From Paulinella micropora (lineage: Eukaryota; Cercozoa; Imbricatea; Euglyphida), in NCBI GenBank assembly GCA_009731375.1, contig BJOX01000008.1, positions 1,043,645 to 1,073,426 on the forward strand: a stretch of 29,782 bases of DNA, given 5' to 3'. The notes below the pieces were generated by a model. It saw only the letters and a program-made list of their open reading frames with translations. It made no database searches and was not told the DNA's origin. Of this stretch, positions 20,658 to 28,202 are shown one piece after another (position 1 is the first letter of the stretch; every line of letters begins with the position of its first letter). The position numbers were made by a program, and so were the translations under genes.

Positions 20658-22019
20658 TCAGGGGGGCATGCTGCCCCCCGAACCCACCCTGCTCTCCCTG
20701 CTCTCCCCCCCTCCCTGCCCGTCGTCTGCGAGCCAGCTGGGGTCCGTCAACAGGGTCGGGTCCTCTGCGACCTCGTGAATCAGCCGCAGGGGGTCTATGC
20801 CCCCCCTGCTCCCCTTCTCCTTGCTCTCGTTCTCGCTCGCTCTCTCGCTCTCGTCATCTTCCTCACGACGTGCCCGCCCACGCCTCCGCCGGGGGGTGGG
20901 CAGGGTTGTGTCACCGCGGGTATTGCTCCCAGACAACTTGAGCCCTTTGAACAACACCACGCGATAGATAGAATGCATGCTCGTGCCCTGCGCATTTCTG
21001 CGCCGCAATCGATCGCCGTCGGGGTTCTGTAATCTTTCAAAGCTTGACCGCAGACATATCTTGAAAAACTGCGCGAGCAAGCCCCGGCAGGCATGGGGCG
21101 ACAAAGCCAGCTCCGTCAGCCCACCCTCTGCGTCGTCGGCCAACGGCTTGCGGGTCAACCGGTTCAGGGTGTTCCGCCTAATCTCAAGCCCGTGTGACTT
21201 TGTCCACAGCGCGTGCCCGTCCCTAAACAAAGACTCCAACTGCCGCTGTTTGGCAACCACCGTCCCCCACGAAATCTCTGCGCCGCCCAGCAGTCTATCC
21301 ATAGGTTTCTGGCTAGGGCCAGCCTCGCCCTTTCTCAACTGAGTGCCATCCAGCAACAGAATTGCGAGGGCTTCGAGGAAAATCACACCGGCCGTGGGGT
21401 TTCTGCTCCTTTGCACCGACAAAAGGGGGATTTCGCTAAGCCCCGCAAATTGTCCCTGCGCCCACGCCAGGAAGGTCTCGGGCCGCCCGCTATACAGACA
21501 CCAAGTGCTCAACAGTCCCAGCAGCCGCTTCTGCGCCGCGAGTCGGCACGCCGTCGCGTAGTTCAGCTCAGGCCTTGCCGACGGGTGTCTTAGCAGCAAT
21601 TTCAGATACGGCACCCGATCCAACGCCGACCGCCCGGAGGTCCCATCACGTAGGGGCGTCGTACCCGTAACCAGCCCGGCGACGGGTTTGTCTTCATCCC
21701 CCCTCTCCTCCTGCAACCTGATCTCTCTGCGCAGTTCCTCGTCGCTCATGAGCATCGCCGCCTCCTCCATCTGCTTGACGGCTGTTCGCTTGGCCTCCTG
21801 CCGCTCATCGCGGGCCTTGTCCGCTTCCTCGTTCTGTTCCTCGTGCATTTCCTCCGTAACTCCTCCGGGCCACTGATGCCATTCCTCGGGCGGGGGCAGC
21901 TCCGTGGCCGCATAGTCCACTCTGACGAGGTTGTCGCAGCCCATGCGCCACAGGTAATAGCAGAAGGTATCCTTGGCCCTATACATAGACAGGTTTCTTT
22001 CTAGGGTCGCGTATGCCAC
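20658..22019 (-). pseudogene. Origin-binding-type helicase, C-terminal region
   Basis: This 453-codon frame is continuous in phase with the upstream helicase segment across an in-frame TAG at 22,032-22,034, so its apparent GTG start at 22,019 is not a natural start. The first part has a charged, probably coiled-coil stretch (EEMHEEQNEEADKARDERQ) and the middle is a Leu-rich helical region. The end is basic then acidic and disordered (RRRRGRARREEDDESERASE). In UL9-type proteins the C-terminal region binds origin DNA, but I see no recognisable binding motif here. The frame ends 48 bases from the stop of the convergent glycoprotein. Confidence 0.7.
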
Positions 22020-22031
22020 TGAGATGAAGTT

Positions 22032-22607
22032 CTAGTCGCGCACGGGAATTAATCGCCCCATCCGGTCCATGCCAACCCGGAATCTGTGTTGGAAAGCGAT
22101 CCCGCCTCCTGGCTTGCCTTTCTCAGCATTTACTTTATGCACGAGCGAAGCCTCTACATCTCTCAAGGTCAGCGGCGCGTTGGTGGACACAAACGGCGTC
22201 TTGAAATATACGTGCATTTCATGCACATTGTGCGCCCGCCCACTCATCTGCGCATAGTCCCGTGCCAGAATTTGGTTGTTGTCCAGCAGCAAATACAGCG
22301 CGTGGAAATGGAACTCGCTCACGCCGGGGGGCTCTGTGAAGCTCACTCCAAAGGTTAGAGTGCAAGAGAAGCACACATAGTGCAGCTGCGACCAGACGGG
22401 TCACAGGTCACCCTTGAAGTCACTCGCGTAGCCCTCTCCCAAATCGCGTCTTAGAAACTTCTTGCTCCGCGCCCCGAAATAACAACGCATTTTCAGGTTG
22501 CGCACCCTCCGCATCAGATCTTCGCTCAGCTTCTCCCCCGCCGCCCGGTTCCCCACCGCTACCATCACTTTTTTCCCGCTTAGTAGGTCTAGCTCGATCT
22601 TCCGCAC
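22032..22607 (-). pseudogene. Origin-binding-type helicase, second RecA-like domain
   Basis: Two open segments (22,401-22,607 and 22,032-22,376) in the same phase are separated by a TGA at 22,401-22,403. The first carries a motif IV-like GKKVMVAVGNRAAGEKL. The second has TLTFGVSF (motif V region) followed by YAQMSGRAHNVHEMHVYF, which matches the Q-x-x-GRxR motif VI region of the Herpes_ori_bp family. Sequence similarity to the family continues across the stop, which argues for nonsense mutation and not a domain boundary. Confidence 0.75.
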
Positions 22608-22629
22608 GATGCTCTGCCGGCTCTTGTGC

Positions 22630-24153
22630 TCAAAGTACTGCCGATTGCTTTGCTTGCGAAAGGCTGCAGCGCAGGTACGTACTGCAGTCCCTAGCTTGCG
22701 CAGGCGCGCCCGCTACCCCCGGCCCCTGCCGCATGGCATGCAGCACTTCGAGCGTGCGGGGGGTCATGAACGCGTCCAGGCAAATGATCTTGTCCGCTTC
22801 CCGGACGAGCATCTCCAGTGTCAACAGATTAACTAGGTCCTTTTCAGTGTTTAAGCCTTGCGTAGCTTGGTACAGCAAACTTTCGCACTCGTCCAGCAGC
22901 AAGATGTTGTACGCTATGCCGCCCTGTCTTTGCCCCCTTATTTCGCCCAGCGAATGCAGGCTTTCAAACGTCCAGATCCCGCGATCGCTTCCCAACATGT
23001 CCAGCGGCTTGAAACTAAATTTGTAGTCTCTGAACGCATGTGCCTGCGATTCGCAGAAAGTTCGGCGGCTAGCTAAGATCAGGAACGTAGGGGTGACCCC
23101 CGGGCCCAGGTCCTTCTCCCACTTTTTCAGCCAGCGCAGCAGCACCTCGTACATCTCTGGGGGCCACGCGCCCGGCTTCTTGCGCGTCAGCACCGCCTCC
23201 ACGAGGTTCCTCTCTTGAGTCGTCTTGCCCGCGCCCAACGACTCTTGCAGTAACATGATTGAGAATTCGTCGCTGATCGTGAACGGCTGCGCCCACTCCG
23301 ACGCCACGTCCTCGCGCACCTTCACAAAGGGGGCCCATTTCTCGTCGGCTTTGCGCAGCCCATCCAGCACGCCTATGAAGCCGTAGCCGTCCTGCATCCC
23401 ACCGTTCCGGGTCACCCGCGACCCGCCTAAGCTCTTCCAAGTACCGCCCAGGCACGCACAGGTCCACCAGAAATCTGTCGTGTGAACCTCTATTGACTGA
23501 GACTCACAATCATCGCTCGAACAGAGCCCTTGCGTCTCCCACGCCGGCCAGCGCTGCGTCGGGCTGCTACCCCGCACCAGCTCCAGTGCCTTCCGTTGCA
23601 GATTATTCTCCAGAACTTCCCTGAGCCTCCTGGTCCGTAGTTCGTCTACTATGGACCAAAGCTTTGCACCCCCGGTGCCTTCTTCTTTTTCCTCTCCTTT
23701 GCCCGGGTAATAGTTCAAGAGCCGGCCCACCCGCCGCTCAGGTTCTTCCTCTCCCTGTGCGCGCTTGGAATCGCACAGATTACAGTGCGCAACCAGCCAG
23801 ATTTCCGAAGTATCGTCATCGACCGAAATCTGCACCTGCGCCTCTTCAGTATGCCTGTCGGGCTCTCGTCTAGCATATGACAGGACGCACGGCGAGTTGG
23901 CTCCCAGGGTCGCTATAAACCTCTTGATCGTCGGGTAGTTATGGGGCTCTTCCATTTGCTTGGGATCTTCCAGCATAGGAGACACCGGCTGTGCTATGCA
24001 GCACTCCATGTACTTGAGCACCGCGGTGACTCGCGCAGCCAGTGGCCCGACCCAATTCTTCTCATGCAGCTCGCTGGGGTCGACATCATCATCACCACCC
24101 TCTTCCTCATCGTCTTTTTCATCGCTCTCGCTCTCTCCCGCTGAGCTGTGCAC
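22630..24153 (-). pseudogene. UL9/Herpes_ori_bp-type replication origin-binding helicase, N-terminal part
   Basis: This is a superfamily 2 helicase of the herpesvirus origin-binding (UL9, Herpes_ori_bp) type, which opens replication origins. Visible motifs are Walker A LGAGKTT (307-312), TFLILASRRTFCESQ (motif Ia region, about 356-370), IWTFESLHSLG (393-403), Walker B ILLLDECESLLYQ (417-429) and IICLDAFMTPRTL (456-468). About 300 residues precede Walker A, starting with an acidic tail and including Cys pairs (CNLC, CAC). The GTG at 24,153 follows an in-frame TAG closely and is doubtful as a start; an ATG in good context in another frame lies at about 24,190. The frame breaks between about 22,630 and 22,700. 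Related helicases occur in herpesviruses and in some other large DNA viruses. Divergence is too high to assign a lineage by eye. Confidence 0.85.
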
Positions 24154-24159
24154 CTCCTA

Positions 24160-24835
24160 CACACATGTGAGAGAGGGGCGGCCATTATTAATAATTTGGG
24201 GTGTGAGGGGGGGGGGTGCAAAAGGGGTGGTCATTCGAAAATAATACACTAGAATTGTCGATAGGCCTGTCGGGAGTGCGTTTCTGTTTTTCTATTCACG
24301 ACCCCCCCGGGTCGCCGTTTCCATTTTTTATGCACGTCCCCCCGGGTTAGTGGTGTGCCATTTCCTATATTTTCAAAGCATTTTTTTTTGCACGTACATA
24401 GTAGGCGGGGGGTGGCATAAATCTTTTCGATAGGGCCTGAACGTACACTCATTGCCGATTTAACCCCCCACCCCCCACCAGCCACCCCAAAAAGCCTGGC
24501 ACATACTCACACACCCCGGTGGCAATAGGGCCCCAGGGGGGGAAACACTCCTGTGAGTCATTCTTGTATCTCAAAGGGAAAAGAGGAGAGAGGAGGTAAT
24601 AAACCCCCCGGGGGTATGACCTGTGCGCCCCTACCCAAAGACCCCCGCGCGCCCTTACGGTCACCTGCATACACACAAATAGGAAAGGTATGCACGGGGG
24701 AGGGCAAAAAGGCAAACAAAAGGGGAAAAGGCGTGCTTGGATTCTGTGGACGATGCAGGCCCTCGGATATAAACGAACAACACAAAACGAATAGGAACGC
24801 ACAGCTGCCCCCTCTTCGCGGGGGGGGGGGGGTAT
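24160..24835. promoter_or_regulatory. Intergenic block with repeated C-run/GGG boxes and AT-rich centre
   Basis: The gap between the helicase start and the primase end holds repeated CCCCC(C)GGG boxes near 24,303, 24,339 and 24,605. It also has two related segments ending in TTTTTnTGCACGT or TTTTTTTTGCACGTAC (about 24,325 and 24,390), and C/G-runs at about 24,210, 24,465 and 24,825. It probably includes the helicase promoter; no clear TATA box is seen. Given the adjacent origin-binding helicase it could hold an origin, but I find no known binding box. Confidence 0.35.
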
Positions 24836-26154
24836 GTACCTAGAGCATCCTGCTTGTTCTCTGCTTTAGCAACTTCTTGTTCATTTATATTCGAGGGTAT
24901 TTCTTTTTCTTCGTCTTCTTCTTCTTCGGACGGAGAGGCAGGATCTGAGTCACCGGCTGCGGTCGCAATAGGGGGCGGCGAGAGGGATAGGGCACAGGGC
25001 TGCGCGAGGCAGAGCTTGTAGCGCGTGGCTTGGGGCAGCAGGAAGCGCACCCGGGACACATTCTGAGCGCAATGCCCGCTGAGACAGGTGATGGTTAGTT
25101 CAGTTTGGCCCAAAGTCACGAGCAAGCGATTCGAGTGGTGCGGGTTAGTGCCCCCCCCACATAGGGCCCCGCCCCCCGAAGCGCGCGGGAGCGTCTGAGT
25201 CTCGCCACGCGGGCCCCCGGCGCGTGGCATCAGTTTCGCCCACGCTGGATTGAAGAACGAAGGTGTCCAAGGCCTCGTCTGTCATTCTGTCGCAGGTGTC
25301 GAAGACGAGGCTTGCCGCAAGGACTTCGAGCGGGGGGTCACAGAGCGAGGGAGGTGAGCTGGAGTTGGAGTTGGAGCTGGAGCTGCCGGCTGCCGGGCGA
25401 AACTTGTAGCGGGCAAAGGGGAGCAAAGGCCGCTGCGCATAGACGGGGTTGTGACAGGATTCGCCAAACGGGCAGTGCGAAAGATCGCGCGCACCTGTCG
25501 TCTGGAAGCAGCCGGCGCAGGGCTTGCGCTCGGCCTTGTCACAGAACGGATAGCGACACATGCCCCCTCCCTTCTTGTAGATTGAGAGGTTCACGATTGT
25601 GGACAGATTGAGGCCCTGCGCGAAGGACGGATAGAGGCGCGCAAATTCGGCTGTGGCCTCGCACATGAGCAAGCCGGCGTCTGCCCAGCCTAGGATCAGC
25701 CCGGGGAAGACGAGGTGATATGACAGCTTGTTGTAACTCCTAAGCTGGCGTCGGCGAGTCCCTGACGATGTGTTGGGCAGGTTCTGCCACTTCTCCACGC
25801 GGCCGTGGCTCTGCAGCACGTGCGCGGTGCAGGCAGCCCAGGCCTCAGCCGCAGACTTGCCCTCGGGACCAGACGCGCGATAATGAGCCGTGCCAGCACG
25901 ACGACGAAGCGCTGCATGAATTCCAAAAAGCGCTTGGGCGTGAGCTCCTGGGTTTGCCGCGCGTCGAGATCGACTATGAGTGCAGAGGGGCTATTTATGA
26001 CCTGGACCAGGGCGATTCGGTTGAAAACGTGTGCGTAGGGGTTGCGCGCCAGCCTGCGTAGCAAGCCGGCCATTAATTTCTGCTCGGGGAGCGTGAGGTG
26101 GAGGCGGCCGCCTGACATGAGTGTAAAGTTGGGGGTGAGCTTTTGCTCCTGCAT
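24661..26154 (-). pseudogene. AEP primase with UL52/PrimPol-type zinc finger, frameshifted
   Basis: This is an archaeo-eukaryotic primase-polymerase of the UL52/PrimPol type, which makes primers for DNA replication. The ATG at 26,154 opens a frame carrying motif I, ALIVDLDARQ (D-x-D). After a frame change near 25,870-25,930 come motif II, KLSYHLVFPG (S-x-H), and the motif III region IVNLSIYKKGGGMCRYP, where Asn replaces the expected catalytic Asp. A second frame change lies near 25,160-25,185 in a G-rich run. Beyond it is a zinc finger of pattern C-x6-H-x17-C-x4-C (from LCGGGTNPHH to TCLSGHC), the spacing class of PrimPol and UL52. The end is a Glu-rich tail. The 3' limit is uncertain: sense sequence probably ends near 24,835 at a C-run. 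About 440 residues is closer to PrimPol than to herpesviral primases of about 1,000. Confidence 0.8.
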
Positions 26155-26285
26155 GCGACGACTGCCAGTGGCAAGCGGGCCTGGACGTGCATGTACAAGC
26201 TATGGCCCAGGACCCAAGGTTTCACCTGCTCCGGTGTTGGGGTCTGCATCCTTTGACAACTTTGGATATCTGTTTCTTCCTTTGG

Positions 26286-26292
26286 TTTTATA
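26286..26292 (-). promoter_or_regulatory. TATAAAA box upstream of the primase
   Basis: TATAAAA on the minus strand lies about 132 bases upstream of the primase ATG (26,154), in the region between the kinase 3' end and the primase. The position fits a TATA-directed transcript with a leader of about 100 bases. Confidence 0.45.
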
Positions 26293-26474
26293 ATTCTTAC
26301 TTTCTTTGGAGAAAAGGGAGAGGGATAAATAGGGGGGAAGGATCGGGGAGAGAAAGAAGAGAGCGGGGGGGTGGGTGAGGGGTGGGCGCAGGAGTTGCCG
26401 CGCCTCCCTTCCCCCGCCCCTTCTTTCTTTTCGGCACTCTTAGGCCTTTGGTGGTGTTGGTACAAAAAAAAACT

Positions 26475-26480
26475 TTTATT
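26475..26480 (-). terminator. AATAAA polyadenylation signal of the kinase gene
   Basis: AATAAA on the minus strand lies about 135 bases after the kinase stop and just after the hairpin array. A T-rich/GT stretch follows, as expected for eukaryotic 3' end processing. Confidence 0.6.
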
Positions 26481-26491
26481 AAAACTCTTCT

Positions 26492-26612
26492 AGCCCGCGC
26501 CAGCGGGCTGGAACTGGTACGATTTTTCTTTCCAGGCCGCGCCAGCGGCCTGGAACTGGTACGATCTTTCCTTCCAGGCCGCGCCAGCGGCCTGGCCGCG
26601 CCAGCGGCCTGG
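26492..26612 (-). repeat. Array of four GC-rich hairpins in the kinase 3' UTR
   Basis: Three to four units share the loop CGCCAG: 26,492-26,509 (stem AGCCCG/CGGGCT), 26,532-26,553 (stem CCAGGCCG/CGGCCTGG), 26,574-26,595 (same stem), and an overlapping partial unit ending at 26,612. Units 1-3 are spaced about 40 bases by GAACTGGTACGATnTTTC. The G/C exchange in unit 1 is matched on both arms. The array begins 3 bases after the kinase stop and precedes its AATAAA, so it should be transcribed. Confidence 0.85.
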
Positions 26613-26614
26613 GG

Positions 26615-27985
26615 CTATAGTATTGTGGTAAGCACGAGTGTGGTGAATTCCGTGAGCAGAGAACAAAGGCGAGCGCGGCGCAGTGTTGTTGGCTCGTTGG
26701 GCCCGACGAGCCGCGAAATTGTTTTCAGCAGCTTGGCGGGCAGTGCCTGGTCTGAGTCTGCGAGCACAAGCTTGGTGGTGTCGGTTTCTTGGGTGACAAG
26801 CAGCCCCGCTTGTAGCAAAGCCTTGCAGGAGTCGCGGGATCCGGCGGAGGGCCAAGCAAGCCCGCACCTCGTCAGGTAAGCAAAGGAGTAGAAGAAAGGC
26901 CCCTTCTGATTGCGTAGAATCAGGTCTGCTTCTAGACGGGCGCTCCAACTCCTGACGGGTTCCGAGGCCCCCAGCACCGTCCCGCGGAAGGGGGCGGCGA
27001 TCTCTGCCCCGCTCAGAGCAGGGAATATGGTGTGCAGAGGCTCTCCGTAATGGAAGCAGGCCCACGTCTGGCACCAAGCAGTAAATTGATTTAAAAAGTC
27101 CACCACGTCGCCCACCGCGGGGCCTCTGCGCGCGCTGTTGTCGTCGGCGGCAGGACCCCTGGCTTTGGCACTTGCTGCCGGCCTGTCCGGAACGTCCACT
27201 AGCGCCAGCAAGACCATGTTGCTGTTGTCAAAATCAATGCGATGGCAACTTTTGCCATCCCACAAGAGGTTCTGGAGGCCCCAGTCGCTGAGAATGCAAT
27301 TTATGCGACGCAGAGACGCTGCCACTTGGCTCTGGGCCTGCCGCAGTGCCTGCACCAGGCCAGGTTTTGTCTCGAGCTCTTGCAACCGGAGCTTTGCACG
27401 AGTCAGTGGCACGCCCATGTCCGGCATGCACAGCCAGTAGCTTCCGCCCGCGCGCGAGCTGCTTTCGGACCAAAGCAAGCCGAGAACGGGCGGCACAACG
27501 CCGTTCGTTAGCTTGTGCAGGCGGGCCTGCATAGCAGCCTCGACGACTACGTTGTTGGCTCCGTCGCCGGTCGGGACCTCCTTGCACACCAGCCCCTGAC
27601 CTACACGCAGAACCCTGCGTGTTTCTGACTGCAAAACGACTGCGTCGTCCCACGTGCTGGGCGGGACTTCTCTGATGCGCACGCTGTCGGGCAGGGTCCT
27701 GTCAATTTCGATGCGCAGCTGCGACAGTTCCGTGTGCAGGTACTGTTTGCCTACTACGGACAGACGTGTTACAAAGCCGCTGGGGCTGAAATGTACGTAA
27801 TTTTTGCTAGCACCTTTCTCTTCCTGCCCTAGTAGGGCTGTGAACTCTGCATGGCCCGTGTGCTTTTGATTCTGGTTCTCGAACAAGGCTTTTTCCAAAT
27901 CAGGACCCCATCTTTCGCAAAGACTAGCCAACGGCGCCTGGGCCGGCGCCGGGTTTGCCCTGGTCTTCCGACGCTTACCCGACAT
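26615..27985 (-). CDS. Divergent protein-kinase-fold enzyme
   Basis: This 456-residue frame starts at an ATG (GAACATGT context), is uninterrupted, and shows the core signature of the protein kinase/APH fold. It has Lys135 in GLVCKEVP (ATP-binding lysine), Glu149 in VVVEAAM (helix C), a hinge-like YWLCMPDMGVPL (183-194), a catalytic loop CILSDWGLQNLLW with Asp234 and Asn239, and a metal-binding Asp251 in RIDFDN (DFD for DFG). The HRD His-Arg pair is replaced by Leu-Ser. It probably phosphorylates protein, as kinases of large DNA viruses do, but the substrate is unknown. It lies divergent to the gene at 28,203, shares 217 bases of upstream DNA with it, and is the only fully intact frame of the block. 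Confidence 0.75.
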   Translation of the reverse strand: MSGKRRKTRANPAPAQAPLASLCERWGPDLEKALFENQNQKHTGHAEFTALLGQEEKGASKNYVHFSPSGFVTRLSVVGKQYLHTELSQLRIEIDRTLPDSVRIREVPPSTWDDAVVLQSETRRVLRVGQGLVCKEVPTGDGANNVVVEAAMQARLHKLTNGVVPPVLGLLWSESSSRAGGSYWLCMPDMGVPLTRAKLRLQELETKPGLVQALRQAQSQVAASLRRINCILSDWGLQNLLWDGKSCHRIDFDNSNMVLLALVDVPDRPAASAKARGPAADDNSARRGPAVGDVVDFLNQFTAWCQTWACFHYGEPLHTIFPALSGAEIAAPFRGTVLGASEPVRSWSARLEADLILRNQKGPFFYSFAYLTRCGLAWPSAGSRDSCKALLQAGLLVTQETDTTKLVLADSDQALPAKLLKTISRLVGPNEPTTLRRARLCSLLTEFTTLVLTTIL

Positions 27986-28202
27986 GTTCTTGTACTTAAG
28001 CTAAGAGCCAAGGGAAGGGCTACGACACTCCCCCCCCCCCTCCAAAACACACTTTTTGTTCTGTGTGTTTTGCGTCGTCGTGCGCGGCACCCCCTTCCCT
28101 TTTTCACTTTGTCACTTTTCTTTGCTTTTCTCTTTCCTCCCCCCCCCCCCCCCTCTTTTCCGTTCCAGGCGCGGGCCCTGCAAAGGGGCGGGGACCTAAT
28201 AG
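27986..28202. promoter_or_regulatory. Divergent promoter region with C-runs and a GC box
   Basis: The 217 bases between two divergent starts hold C-runs of 11 (28,030-28,040) and 15 (28,139-28,153), a pyrimidine-rich stretch, and GGGGCGGGG (28,185-28,193), a match to the Sp1-type GC box just upstream of the plus-strand ATG. No TATA box is seen on either strand. Confidence 0.45.

Noticed and set aside
11405-22403. A reassigned genetic code reading TAA, TGA and TAG as sense
   Set aside because: In-frame stops occur in copia pol and the helicase, but the long glycoprotein and the kinase frames contain none internally, so pseudogene decay is simpler.
22640-22700. A micro-intron explaining the helicase frame change
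   Set aside because: A short GT...AG stretch of 19 nt exists there, but introns of that size are known only in a few unusual lineages, and the other two breaks of the same gene are plain in-frame stops with no such stretch that fits.
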